Origin: Planctomyces sp. SH-PL62
GTDB taxonomy: Bacteria > Planctomycetota > Planctomycetia > Isosphaerales > Isosphaeraceae
DNA length: 64,000 bases
NCBI RefSeq assembly: GCF_001610895.1
Contig: NZ_CP011273.1
Location: 5,518,001-5,582,000, forward strand
Direction: 5' to 3'
In this document: piece after piece, positions 43,695 through 52,146 of the stretch
How the letters are laid out: the number at the start of each line of letters is the position of its first letter
How positions within the stretch are numbered: position 1 is the first letter of the stretch
Notes under the pieces: generated by a model
The model's input: the letters and a program-made list of their open reading frames with translations, nothing else
Database searches by the model: none
What the model was told of the DNA's origin: nothing
Position numbers and translations under genes: made by a program

Positions 43695-44549
43695 TCAACG
43701 GCCCTTGCTACGCGGACGAGGCCGCCGGGCTTTCCAGTCCTTCTCGGGGAGCCGGTCCAGGCCCCTCCCCTCGCTGGCGAGGATCAGGTCCATCTCGTCC
43801 CAGGCGATCCCCTCGACCTGCGCGCCCCCTTTGAGCCGGACCTCGGCCTCAAGCCGGAGGCCGTCCCACGAGGGGGGGGCGGGCCGATCGTAGACCCGGA
43901 CGACGTCTACGCCGCAGACCGCCAGCCGTCGTCCGTCCGGCGAAAGGTCCGCGCCGGTCGCCGGCTCGTCGAAGCCGGGGAGGACGCCGAGCTTCCGGGG
44001 CGAGGCCGGACGAAGCAGCGGCGCGGGGGGCGAGAGCGGGACCTCGCGCAGCTCGGCCTCGCGGCCGTCGACTCGCTTGGTGACGAGGACGGCGCGGTCG
44101 CCGTCGACCACCAATCCCTCGGAGTCGAAGCGATCGTCGGCCGGGCGGGCGAAAAACGCCCCCGTCACCTTGAGGGGTCCGCCGGGCGGCCCGTCCAGGT
44201 CGGGCTCGTCGAGGATGTAGATCGCCCGAAGCCGGAGCAGCCCCTTGTTGTCGCCGATGTCGCCGATGCAGATCCGCCCCCGATCGTCGACGGCCACGTC
44301 CTCCCAATCGAGGTTGGGGGCGGCGACGTCGAACGTGCGGAGGAGGCTCCCGTCCTTCCGCACCGCGAACAGCTTCGGCGCATTGCCCGAGTCGTTGTGG
44401 ATCCAGAAGACGTCAGGGCGGCGACGGCCTCGGACGATCCCGGACGCCTCGGGGATGAGGCGGGCGTCGAGCTTCCCGAGCGGCTCGGGGCGGACTCGGG
44501 GTTCGTCCCAGCCGAGCAGGACGAGGCAGACCAGGAGCGAGACCTTCAT
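43695..44549 (-). CDS. Secreted beta-propeller-like protein
   Basis: The 284-residue protein from the ATG at 44549 (MKVSLLVCLVLLGWDEPRVR) has a short signal peptide. It contains repeats of aspartate-rich strand turns: FWIHNDSGNAPKLFAVRKDG, WEDVAVDDRGRICIGDIGDN and SEGLVVDGDRAVLVTKRVDG, a pattern consistent with a five- to six-bladed propeller of the esterase-like phytase/SMP30-like type. I cannot assign activity. The start is chosen by the signal peptide and GGAAAGG upstream. It lies 14 bases from the thiO start on the same strand, so it may be co-transcribed with thiO. Confidence 0.68.
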   Translation of the reverse strand: MKVSLLVCLVLLGWDEPRVRPEPLGKLDARLIPEASGIVRGRRRPDVFWIHNDSGNAPKLFAVRKDGSLLRTFDVAAPNLDWEDVAVDDRGRICIGDIGDNKGLLRLRAIYILDEPDLDGPPGGPLKVTGAFFARPADDRFDSEGLVVDGDRAVLVTKRVDGREAELREVPLSPPAPLLRPASPRKLGVLPGFDEPATGADLSPDGRRLAVCGVDVVRVYDRPAPPSWDGLRLEAEVRLKGGAQVEGIAWDEMDLILASEGRGLDRLPEKDWKARRPRPRSKGR

Positions 44550-44755
44550 GAAGCGGCGACCTTTCCGGGAACGAACCTCGTTCCATCGTAGCAGCCCCCC
44601 CCGCCCTTCGCCACGCCCGGCCGGCCCCCGCTTGCGGCGGGGGGGGACGCCCGTCAAACTGATCCGAGGCGCGTCCCGCCGTTGGGGGCGAGGCGCGATC
44701 CCGGCGGCCCGGCCGCCACCTCCTTCGTCCTCACGCCTCGCACCCGGCCCTCATC

Positions 44756-45034
44756 ATGGAAACTCCGCTGATCCGCCCCGGCGACGTCCCGAGCCCGGAG
44801 ACGCCGCTCCAGCTCGTCGTCCACTTTTTCAACGCCGCCGAGGGGAACCTCGCGACCCAGACCCTCATGACGCTCGGCATTCCGGGCGATCGGATCGGGG
44901 TCGTCGATCCCGAGCGGATGGAGCGGAAGCGGGGCATGATCCTCGCGGTGGGATGCCCTGACGAGGCCGCCCGCGCCCGCGCCGAGGACGTTTGCCGGAA
45001 GCTCGGCGGAGAGGTCCATCGCTGGCGAGGCTGA
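44756..45034 (+). CDS. Small protein of unknown function
   Basis: A 92-residue frame with planctomycete-like codon usage. The alternation LQLVVHFFNAAEGNLATQTL, then LGIPGDRIGVVDP and GMILAVGCPDEAARARAEDV, reads as two beta-alpha units of the ferredoxin-like type, roughly resembling the general-stress-protein-17M fold. That resemblance is weak. No clear ribosome site precedes the ATG. It lies 30 bases before the DUF1080 gene on the same strand. Confidence 0.5.
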   Translation: METPLIRPGDVPSPETPLQLVVHFFNAAEGNLATQTLMTLGIPGDRIGVVDPERMERKRGMILAVGCPDEAARARAEDVCRKLGGEVHRWRG

Positions 45035-45064
45035 GGAACCATCCCGAGAAAGGCGTCGTCCGAC

Positions 45065-45874
45065 ATGCATGCGATTCGATCCGTCCCGGTCCTGACCGCT
45101 CTTGCGATCGCGTTCGCCCTGACCGCCCCGAGGGGCGCGTCCGCCGCCGATCCCGCGCCGCTGCTCCAGTTCAACGGCAAGGACCTCACCGGGTTCTACA
45201 CCTACCTGCACGACCACAAACTTGAGGACCCCGACGGCGTCTTCACGGTCGTCGACGGCGAGCTGCGGATCTCCGGCAAGGAGTGGGGTGGGGTCGTCAC
45301 CCGCGAGGAGTACGAGAACTACCACCTGGTCACCGAGTGGAAGTGGGGGAAGAAGGCCTACGCCCCCCGCGCCGACAAGGCCCGCGACTCGGGCATCCTG
45401 CTCCACTGCTTCGGCGCCGACGACGCGATCGGCGGCCACTGGATGCAGTCGATGGAGTGCCAGATCATCGAAGGGGGGACCGGAGACTTCATCGTCGTCG
45501 CCCGCCCGGACATCAAGCCGCTCAGCCTCAGCAGCGAGGTCGTCAAGAAGGAAGACGGCCAGTGGTACTACCAGCCGGACGGCAGCGGCGCCCTCCGCGC
45601 GTTCGACGGCGGCCGGATCAACTGGTGGGGTCGCGACCTCGCCTGGAAGGACGAGATCAACTTCCGGGGGGCGAAGGACGTCGAGAAGCCGGCGGGCGAG
45701 TGGAACACCCTCGAAGTCGTCTGCGACGGCGACTCCATCACCAACATCCTCAACGGCCAGGTCGTCAACAAGGGCGTGAAGTCGAACCTGACCAAGGGGA
45801 AGCTGACCTTCCAGTCGGAGGGCGCCGAGATCGTCTTCCGCAAGATCGAGATCCGGCCCCTCGCCGGCAAGTGA
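45065..45874 (+). CDS. DUF1080 (3-keto-disaccharide hydrolase-like) secreted protein
   Basis: The 269-residue protein has a signal peptide (MHAIRSVPVLTALAIAFALT, ending near GASA) and one DUF1080 domain: LLQFNGKDLTGFYTYLHDHK, FTVVDGELRISGKEWGGVVT, YHLVTEWKWGKKAYAPRADK, ARDSGILLHCFGADDAIGGH, and MECQIIEGGTGDFIVVARPD. The fold is a concanavalin-like jelly roll. Members are abundant in planctomycetes and some hydrolyse 3-keto-glycosides. No dehydrogenase partner is adjacent. It converges on ribokinase with 36 bases between stops. Confidence 0.92.
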   Translation: MHAIRSVPVLTALAIAFALTAPRGASAADPAPLLQFNGKDLTGFYTYLHDHKLEDPDGVFTVVDGELRISGKEWGGVVTREEYENYHLVTEWKWGKKAYAPRADKARDSGILLHCFGADDAIGGHWMQSMECQIIEGGTGDFIVVARPDIKPLSLSSEVVKKEDGQWYYQPDGSGALRAFDGGRINWWGRDLAWKDEINFRGAKDVEKPAGEWNTLEVVCDGDSITNILNGQVVNKGVKSNLTKGKLTFQSEGAEIVFRKIEIRPLAGK

Positions 45875-45910
45875 CCTAACCTCGCCTCGGCCGTCGCCGC
45901 CCCCCTCGCC

Positions 45911-46846
45911 TCAGCCCCGGTCCTTGACGTGGACGAACCGGTCGATCGCCTCGCGGGTCGGCAGGGCGGACTGGGCGCCGGGACGGGTGACGGCCAGGGC
46001 GGCGGCGGCCGTCGCCCACGCGAGGGCCTCGCCCAGCGGGCGGCCCTCGGCGAGGACGGCGGCCAGCGCGCCGTTGAACGCATCCCCCGCGCCCACGGCG
46101 TCGACCGCCGTCACCTTGCGCGAGGGGATCTCGTAAACCTCCGGCCCGGTCGTCGCCAGGCAGCCCTCGGAACCCAGCGTGACGATCACGGTCTTCGGGC
46201 CCTGGGGCCGGATCCGCTCCGCGAGGGCGAGCGGATCGTCCCCCTTCCCGGCGCCGGCCAGGGTCCGGGCCTCGCCCCGGTTGGGCGTGACCACGTCGGC
46301 CGCCGCCAGCAGCTCGGCGATCGCCGGGTCGCCGGCCGTCGGCGCGGGGGCCGGGTTGAGGAGCACGGTCATTCCCGCCGCCCGCCCCCGCCGCATGGCG
46401 GCCAGCGCGGTCTGATACGGGATCTCGAGTCCGGTCACGAGGATGTCGCCGGCCTGGAAAAGATCGTCGGGCAGCGCGGCGACGTCTTCGGGCGTCAGGC
46501 TCAGGTTCGCCCCCGAGGCGACGGCGATCATGTTCTCGCCGTGGTCGTCCACATAAATCAGGGCGACGCCCGAGGCCACTCCCGACACCACCCGGACGTG
46601 CTCCACGTCGATCCCTTCGCGACGATAGAGCGCGAGGGCCCCCCGCCCCAGCTCGTCGTCGCCGACCGCCGTCACGAAGACGACCTCCGCGCCCGCCCGC
46701 CGCGCCGCGACCGCCTGATTCGCCCCCTTGCCGCCGGGCGTCGTGGCGAACTCCCCCCCCAGCACCGTCTCCCCCGGCGCGGGGAGTCGAGGCACGCGGA
46801 CGGTCATGTCGGTGTTGGACGAGCCGAAGAGGAGGATTCGGGACAT
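45911..46846 (-). CDS. rbsK: Ribokinase (PfkB family)
   Basis: Phosphorylates ribose at O5 with ATP. The 311-residue protein has the PfkB signatures: FGSSNTDMTVRVPRLPAPGE, GGKGANQAVAARRAGAEVVF (motif 1), and VDAVGAGDAFNGALAAVLAE with the catalytic Asp in GAGD (motif 2), plus TLGSEGCLATTGPEVY. The N-terminal NTD and GGKGANQAVA are specific for ribokinase among PfkB members. It has no ribose transporter or regulator nearby. clpS lies upstream on the same strand about 150 bases away. Confidence 0.9.
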   Translation of the reverse strand: MSRILLFGSSNTDMTVRVPRLPAPGETVLGGEFATTPGGKGANQAVAARRAGAEVVFVTAVGDDELGRGALALYRREGIDVEHVRVVSGVASGVALIYVDDHGENMIAVASGANLSLTPEDVAALPDDLFQAGDILVTGLEIPYQTALAAMRRGRAAGMTVLLNPAPAPTAGDPAIAELLAAADVVTPNRGEARTLAGAGKGDDPLALAERIRPQGPKTVIVTLGSEGCLATTGPEVYEIPSRKVTAVDAVGAGDAFNGALAAVLAEGRPLGEALAWATAAAALAVTRPGAQSALPTREAIDRFVHVKDRG

Positions 46847-46998
46847 CTTCGCGCGAGCCTCGGGGGGGGATTTGCGGGGCGTGCTGGAACCGGAGCAGCC
46901 GCGCCACGACCTTAACGCCCCCCGCCCCCTTGCGGAAGGAGGTGGGACGGCTCAGCCCCTCGCGGGGGACGGGCGGACCGAGGGAAATCCGGCTCGGC

Positions 46999-47355
46999 TC
47001 ACTCCGCCGGTTCGATGTAGCAGCCCAGGGGCCCCCGGGATTCCTTCATGCGCGGGTCGGCGCCGTAGGAGACGACCTGCTCGCGCTTGAGCTCGGCCTT
47101 CTCCTTGTGGGTGGTGTAGACGACGGCGCGGCCCCGGTTGTGGATGGCCCAGGTGAGGGCCTCGGCGGTGGGGAGGGGGTGGCGGAAGAGCTTGATCAGC
47201 AGCTCGATGACGTACTCGAACGTGTGCTCCTCGTCGTTGAGGATGATCACGTTGAACGGGGGGAGCTTCTTCGTCCGCGTCTCCTGCTCCTCGGCGACGG
47301 CGACGACGACTTCCGGCTCCGCGGCGGCGTTGGCCGCTCCCTGCTCGTCCGACAT
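46999..47355 (-). CDS. clpS: ATP-dependent Clp protease adaptor ClpS
   Basis: ClpS delivers N-degron substrates to ClpA/ClpC-ClpP. The 118-residue protein has a disordered N-terminus (about 32 residues) and then the core PPFNVIILNDEEHTFEYVIE, with the Asn-Asp-(Asp/Glu)-x-(H/T) ligand motif, followed by THKEKAELKREQVVSYGAD and the closing GPLGCYIEPAE. The strongly conserved H-K-x-G of the family is H-K-E-K here. The C-terminal PLGCYIEP is longer than in E. coli. No clpA is adjacent; two clpP genes occur 33 kb away in this window. Confidence 0.92.
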   Translation of the reverse strand: MSDEQGAANAAAEPEVVVAVAEEQETRTKKLPPFNVIILNDEEHTFEYVIELLIKLFRHPLPTAEALTWAIHNRGRAVVYTTHKEKAELKREQVVSYGADPRMKESRGPLGCYIEPAE

Positions 47356-47477
47356 CGGGCATGGCTCCTGACGGGCTTTCGCACACCGAATCCCAGAACT
47401 CGTTATACTGTTTCCTCACCAGAATAGGGAACCGAATTACCTCAGCGAATCGATTCGACGGGACGGGAGAGACGAGG

Positions 47478-47801
47478 ATGGCGGAGATGACACCGGGCAC
47501 GGCGCTTCGACAATTGAAGCAGGCGCACGCGACCCTCAAGAAGGCCCGTCAGTTGATGCGGACGGCCCGGGAAAACCCCACGTTCGGCCCCCGCGTCATG
47601 GACGCCGGCTGGGAAGCCCTCATGCAGGCGCACCGCCTGATGGCCGAGATCCCCCGCTCGGCCGTGGATGAAGAAGTCCTGACGCAACAGCTTTCCGTGC
47701 AGCGGTATGCGACGTCGCTCCTGGTGCGCCTGCGCCGCCTGCTCCGCAAGGGCGAAGTCGGCCCCGACGACCTGGACGACCTGGACGGGGACGACGAATG
47801 A
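47478..47801 (+). CDS. Small helical protein of unknown function, coupled to an rRNA methyltransferase gene
   Basis: A 107-residue protein from the ATG at 47478 (GACGAGG upstream). The sequence is almost entirely helical: ALRQLKQAHATLKKARQLMR, ARENPTFGPRVMDAGWEALM, LSVQRYATSLLVRLRRLLRK, with an acidic C-terminal end (DDLDDLDGDDE). No domain is recognised. Its stop overlaps the ATG of the methyltransferase (ATGA), so translation is coupled, and the basic helix/acidic tail could indicate an RNA or ribosome partner, which is speculation. Confidence 0.62.
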   Translation: MAEMTPGTALRQLKQAHATLKKARQLMRTARENPTFGPRVMDAGWEALMQAHRLMAEIPRSAVDEEVLTQQLSVQRYATSLLVRLRRLLRKGEVGPDDLDDLDGDDE

Positions 47802-49120
47802 GCCAGCCTCGACCGAGGAACCCCCGAGGGCCCGAGCCCCCCCCGCCGCCGATGCCGATCCCGGACCGGTCCCTGGACCCCGAGATCCCGCTGCCGACCG
47901 TCGCGATCCGGTCTCCGGGCAATCATCCGTTCATCTTCCGGAAGATGATCGAGGGGGTGAAAGGACCGCTCATCGCCCGGCTGGGCGACCTCGTCCAGGT
48001 GCTCGACCGAGACGGCAACCCGCTCGGCTACGGGCTCTGGAACCCCCGCTCGCAGATCAGCCTGCGGATGCTCTCACGCGAGCCCCAGGCGCCGGGCGTG
48101 GACTTCTGGACGCGGCGGATCGACGAGGCGGTCAAGCTCCGGCTCGACATGCTCCGCGTGGAATCCGATTCCAACGCCTACCGCGTCATCCACGCCGAGG
48201 GAGACGGCCTCTCCGGCCTGATCGTCGACCGCTACGACGACGTGCTCTCGGTCGAGGTCTTCAGCCTGGGCATGTACCAGCGGATCGGGCCGATCCTCGA
48301 CCTTCTGGCCAAACGGCTGGGGACGAAGCACTTCCGCGTCCGCGTCGACGAGCGCGTCGCCTTGCAGGAAGACTTCGCCGGCCGCCCCGTGGTCAGCCCC
48401 CAGCTCCCCCCCCGGGTGACGGTGACGGAGCACGGCGTCCGCTACCGCATCCACTTCGCGGAGAGCCACAAGACCGGCTTCTTCTGCGACCAGCGGGACA
48501 ACCGGCGGGAGCTTGCGAAGTTCTGCAAGGACCGCACCGTCCTGGACGCCTGCTGCTACACCGGCGGCTTCGGCCTCAACGCCCTGATCCGGGGCGAGGC
48601 GCGCGAGGTCACCTGCATCGACCTGGACGAGAAGGCCGTCGCGCTGGCCAAGGAGAACGGCAACGCCAACAGCGTCCGGCTCGACGTGGTCCACGCCGAC
48701 GCCTTCGGCTACATGCGGCAGATGGGCCTCAACGGCCGCGAGTACGGCGCGATCATCCTGGACCCCCCCAAGCTGATCATGGATCGCGACGACGTCGCGC
48801 CCGGGAAGCGGAAGTACTTCGACCTCAACGTCCTGGCGATGAGCCTCGTCGAGCCCGGCGGGCTTTTGCTCACCTGCTCGTGCTCCGGCCTGCTGGACGC
48901 GGCCGAGTTCCAGGGGCTCCTCAAGGCGGCCTCCCGGAAGGCCAACCGGAGCGTCCAGCTTCTGGCGATGACCGGCGCCTCGGCCGACCACCCGGTCGCG
49001 CTGGACGCCCCCGAAGGCTCCTACCTGAAGGCGGCCTGGCTCCGCATGGGCGAGCGGCTCCCCGAGCCGATCTCCTCCCCGCCGTCGGCCGACTTTTCGA
49101 CAATCTCCCCGACCGACTGA
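47798..49120 (+). CDS. Class I rRNA methyltransferase, RlmI/RlmK-like (PUA + SAM)
   Basis: The 440-residue protein begins with a Pro-rich tail and then a PUA-like RNA-binding domain (HPFIFRKMIEGVKGPLIARL, LGYGLWNPRSQISLRM). A central EEHD-like domain (AYRVIHAEGDGLSGLIVDRY) precedes the SAM-binding fold: KTGFFCDQRDNRRELAKF, VLDACCYTGGFGLNALIRGE (motif I), DLDEKAVALAKENG and IILDPPKLIMDRDD (motif IV). SCSGLLD lies near the C-terminus, as in m5C methyltransferases of the RlmI type. The likely target is a cytosine of 23S rRNA, but the exact position is not proven. Translation is coupled to the small upstream gene. Confidence 0.88.
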   Translation: MSQPRPRNPRGPEPPPPPMPIPDRSLDPEIPLPTVAIRSPGNHPFIFRKMIEGVKGPLIARLGDLVQVLDRDGNPLGYGLWNPRSQISLRMLSREPQAPGVDFWTRRIDEAVKLRLDMLRVESDSNAYRVIHAEGDGLSGLIVDRYDDVLSVEVFSLGMYQRIGPILDLLAKRLGTKHFRVRVDERVALQEDFAGRPVVSPQLPPRVTVTEHGVRYRIHFAESHKTGFFCDQRDNRRELAKFCKDRTVLDACCYTGGFGLNALIRGEAREVTCIDLDEKAVALAKENGNANSVRLDVVHADAFGYMRQMGLNGREYGAIILDPPKLIMDRDDVAPGKRKYFDLNVLAMSLVEPGGLLLTCSCSGLLDAAEFQGLLKAASRKANRSVQLLAMTGASADHPVALDAPEGSYLKAAWLRMGERLPEPISSPPSADFSTISPTD

Positions 49121-49124
49121 CATC

Positions 49125-49808
49125 GTGAACGAGGCGACGACCGCCGTGGCGAGCCTGACCGTCGAAAATTACGTGAAGACGATCGCCCTGATCGCCGATC
49201 GCAACCCGCCCGGCGTCGCCGTCTCCACCGGCGCGCTGGCGCAGGCGATGGGGGTCTCGCCGGGGACCGTCACCGGCATGCTCAAGACCCTCTCCGAGGC
49301 GGCCCTGGCCACCTACGCCCCGTACGAAGGAGCCCGGCTCACCGAGTCCGGAAACCGCCTCGCCCTGATGGTCATCCGCCGCCATCGGCTGCTGGAACTC
49401 TTCCTGGCCAAGACCCTGGACATGACCTGGGACGAGGTCCACGAGGAAGCCGAGCACATGGAGCACGCCGTCTCCGAGCGGCTGATCGACCGCATGGAAC
49501 AGTTCCTCGGCCATCCGGCCGTCGACCCCCACGGCGACCCGATCCCGGCCGCCGACGGCTCGCTGAACAATCCCCAGGGGGTCCCGCTGTCCCAGTGCGC
49601 CCCGGGCGCGAACTTCCGGGTGATCCGGGTGATGGACCAGGATTCGGCCTTCCTCCGCTACCTGACCGAATGCGGCCTCGACCTCAACGCCGAGGGGGTC
49701 CTCCGCGAGAACCGCGCCGAGGCCGGCGCGGTCGTCTGTCGCATCGGCGGGCGCGACGTCGCCCTCGGCGCGGCCGCCGCGGAGAAGGTCCTCGTGGAAA
49801 CCCGCTGA
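49125..49808 (+). CDS. DtxR/MntR-family metal-dependent regulator with FeoA-like domain
   Basis: Metal-sensing transcriptional repressor of 227 residues starting at GTG 49125, four bases after the methyltransferase stop. The N-terminal winged helix has TVENYVKTIALIADRNPPGV, LAQAMGVSPGTVTGMLKTLS and ARLTESGNRLALMVIRRHRL. The dimerisation domain follows with MTWDEVHEEAEHMEHAVSER (E-E-A-E-x-x-E-H: metal ligands including His and Glu), and a C-terminal FeoA/SH3-like domain (LSQCAPGANFRVIRVMDQDS). Iron or manganese cannot be distinguished here. No transporter is adjacent; the target genes are elsewhere. Confidence 0.88.
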   Translation: MNEATTAVASLTVENYVKTIALIADRNPPGVAVSTGALAQAMGVSPGTVTGMLKTLSEAALATYAPYEGARLTESGNRLALMVIRRHRLLELFLAKTLDMTWDEVHEEAEHMEHAVSERLIDRMEQFLGHPAVDPHGDPIPAADGSLNNPQGVPLSQCAPGANFRVIRVMDQDSAFLRYLTECGLDLNAEGVLRENRAEAGAVVCRIGGRDVALGAAAAEKVLVETR

Positions 49809-49845
49809 ACCGGAGCCCGGCGATCGCGGCCCGGAGACTCCCTTC

Positions 49846-50772
49846 ATGAGCCTGCTGGTCGTCGATCCCGGCTTCTTCACGACGGTGCAGGACCTCGGAC
49901 GCCCCGGCGCCCGCGCGTACGGCGTGCCGCTGGGCGGGGCGTTCGACCGGGAATCGCTGACGCTCGCGAACGCCCTGGCGGGCGACGAGCCGGGCCCGGC
50001 CGCGCTCGAGATGACGCTCCGCGGCGGCGCGTTCGAGGCCCTCGACGACCTCGGCGTCGCCCTCGCCGGCGCGGCGATGGACGCCGCGATCGTCGGCCCG
50101 GACGGCTCGCGAAGGTCGATCCCGATCCCGTCGAGCGCCCGGCTGCGTCAGGGGGAGCGGATCGAGTTGGGCCGGGCCCAGGACGGGGCGCGGACCTACC
50201 TGGCGACCCCCGGCGGCTTTCAGACCGCCCCCTGGCTCGGCAGCCGTTCCCGCGAACGTCCCATCCGTCGGGGAGACGTCCTCCCCGCCGGGCCGAGCCG
50301 CCTGGAATTCCGACGCCCCGCGAAGCCAGCCTCGATCGAACTCCCGGCGCCGTTCCGCATCCTCCCCGGCCCGGACTGGGGGCTGCTGGACGACCCCGAG
50401 GCGCTGATCGCGGCCCGGTTCCGGGTCGGCTCGCGGAGCGACCGCATGGGGATGCGGCTGGACGGAGGGCCGATCACGATCGCCCCGACGCCCGAGCGAC
50501 TCTCCGCGCCGGTGACTCCGGGAGCGATCCAGATGGCCGGCGGACGGCCGATCGTCCTGGGGGTCGCCTGCGGGACGATGGGGGGCTATCCCCACGTCGC
50601 GCAGGTCGCGTCGGCCGACCTCGACCGCCTGGGGAGGCTCCGCCCCGGCGACCCCCTGTCGTTCGAGCCGGTCTCGCTGGCCGAGGCCCGTCGGCTGGAT
50701 CGCGAGGCCCGCGAGGCGCTTCGCGGCCGATCCCTTCGCCTGATCGCGGCGGCCCGCGACGGCCGTTGTTGA
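49846..50772 (+). CDS. pxpC: 5-oxoprolinase subunit C (PxpC/KipA-like)
   Basis: Partner of PxpB in ATP-dependent 5-oxoproline activation. The 308-residue protein shows the biotin-dependent-carboxylase-like family blocks: VVDPGFFTTVQDLGRPGARA, YGVPLGGAFDRESLTLANAL, ALEMTLRGGAFEALDDLGVA, FRVGSRSDRMGMRLDGGPIT and PGAIQMAGGRPIVLGVACGT. These make it a full-length PxpC. It is separated from pxpB-pxpA (41165-42524) by about 7.3 kb, unlike the usual adjacent order. It lies 38 bases after the DtxR regulator. Confidence 0.93.
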   Translation: MSLLVVDPGFFTTVQDLGRPGARAYGVPLGGAFDRESLTLANALAGDEPGPAALEMTLRGGAFEALDDLGVALAGAAMDAAIVGPDGSRRSIPIPSSARLRQGERIELGRAQDGARTYLATPGGFQTAPWLGSRSRERPIRRGDVLPAGPSRLEFRRPAKPASIELPAPFRILPGPDWGLLDDPEALIAARFRVGSRSDRMGMRLDGGPITIAPTPERLSAPVTPGAIQMAGGRPIVLGVACGTMGGYPHVAQVASADLDRLGRLRPGDPLSFEPVSLAEARRLDREAREALRGRSLRLIAAARDGRC

Positions 50773-50849
50773 GCTTGCCGGACGACCCGGATTGGGGTAC
50801 ACCACGACCTCTCCACGTCGCCCTTCGGGTCCCAGGCAGAGGTCGTCCG

Positions 50850-52034
50850 ATGTCGCATGATCGCCGAGGCCGGCGCGTACTGGCGGTGATGATGGCCTGC
50901 ACGGCCGTCATGGCCGCAAACGCCGGTTGCCGCCGTTCGCCCTTCCATCGTCTCGCCGATTCCCCGCCCCCCGGGGCGTCGAAGTCCGTGACGGCGCTCG
51001 ACCGCGCGGCGGTCCCGGAACTGGCCCCCGTCGTCGCGACGGCGGCCGCGCCGGCCGCCAGTCCGAAGGCCGTCACGGCGGTCGTCCATGAGACGCCTTC
51101 GACGACCTCGACCCCCATCGAGAACGAGGCCGAAATCGAAGCCGAGGCCGAGGCGACGGCCGACCTCACGCCGGCCCCCACCCCCCTCCTCGACGCCGCC
51201 CTGCGCCGGGCCGACGCCGCCGAGGAGGCCGAGCGCCGGGCACTCCAGGCCGCCCTGGCCCCCGAGCCCGAGCCCGAGCCCGAACCGGCGACCATCGCAC
51301 CGACGGCCCCCGAGCCCAGGCCCGAGTCCGAGCCCGAGCCGGCCGCTCCGACCATCCAGCCGGTCCCCGCTCCCGAGAAGGACGATTTCGAGCACGAACC
51401 GAAGCGCGACCCGGCCGTCGCGCCCGCCGTCTTGACTCTCGGAGCGAACGCCGAGGGGAAAGTCCTCGACGCGTCCCATGCCGAATCGGCCGCCGACTCC
51501 TCGCAGCCGACCACGGCCCCGGCGGAGCCCGCGACCGAACCCGAGCCCGCCCCCCTGCCCGTGCCCGATCCGGCTCCCGCACCGCCGGAGACCTCGCCCG
51601 CGACGACGAGCGCCGAGTCGGCCGAGTCGGCCGAGCCCGAGGGGCTTTCCATCAACGCGGTGCGGCTCTGTCGCAAGATCCACGGCTTCGGCTCGTTCGA
51701 GCCGATGAACGCGAACGCGCTGAAGGCGGGACGCTCGGCCCTGGTCTATTGCGAGCTGGGGGGTCTGGAATACCGCCCCGACGGCGAGGAGTTCGTCTCC
51801 CAGGTCGAAACCCGGGTCGAACTCGTCCGAGACGAGGACGACGCCAAGGTCTGGGAGGTCGTCGGAAAGGCCGAGGACCGTTGCCGGGCGCGGCGGCGCG
51901 ATTCCTACGTCGGCACGCTCATCACCCTGCCCGAGTCCGTGGCCCCGGGCGCGTACACGCTCCGGCTGTCGCAGGCCGACGCGACCTCCGGGAAGGCCGC
52001 CGCCGCCGAGATCGCCGTCACGATCGCCCAGTGA
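50850..52034 (+). CDS. Lipoprotein-like secreted protein with Pro-Glu repeat linker
   Basis: The 394-residue protein from the ATG at 50850 has an N-terminal hydrophobic segment VLAVMMACTAVMAANAGCRR that could be a lipoprotein signal, though the lipobox is not canonical. A long disordered middle (about residues 40-250) is Ala/Pro/Glu-rich, including alternating Pro-Glu runs like the TonB linker (PEPEPEPEPA, PESEPEPA). The C-terminal 120 residues fold as a beta domain: LSINAVRLCRKIHGFGSFEP, and SALVYCELGGLEYRPDGEEF. I do not recognise that domain. Periplasm-spanning linkage to the cell surface is plausible but inferred. Confidence 0.7.
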   Translation: MSHDRRGRRVLAVMMACTAVMAANAGCRRSPFHRLADSPPPGASKSVTALDRAAVPELAPVVATAAAPAASPKAVTAVVHETPSTTSTPIENEAEIEAEAEATADLTPAPTPLLDAALRRADAAEEAERRALQAALAPEPEPEPEPATIAPTAPEPRPESEPEPAAPTIQPVPAPEKDDFEHEPKRDPAVAPAVLTLGANAEGKVLDASHAESAADSSQPTTAPAEPATEPEPAPLPVPDPAPAPPETSPATTSAESAESAEPEGLSINAVRLCRKIHGFGSFEPMNANALKAGRSALVYCELGGLEYRPDGEEFVSQVETRVELVRDEDDAKVWEVVGKAEDRCRARRRDSYVGTLITLPESVAPGAYTLRLSQADATSGKAAAAEIAVTIAQ

Positions 52035-52146
52035 TCCCGTTTCCCCTGGGCGCCCGGCCTCGGCGCGTCTTGCCAAGGCCGCGTGGGCGAGCGACAATGC
52101 ACCGGCATTCACCTCGCCCGTCGGTCGCTCCAGGGGAGATGAAACG

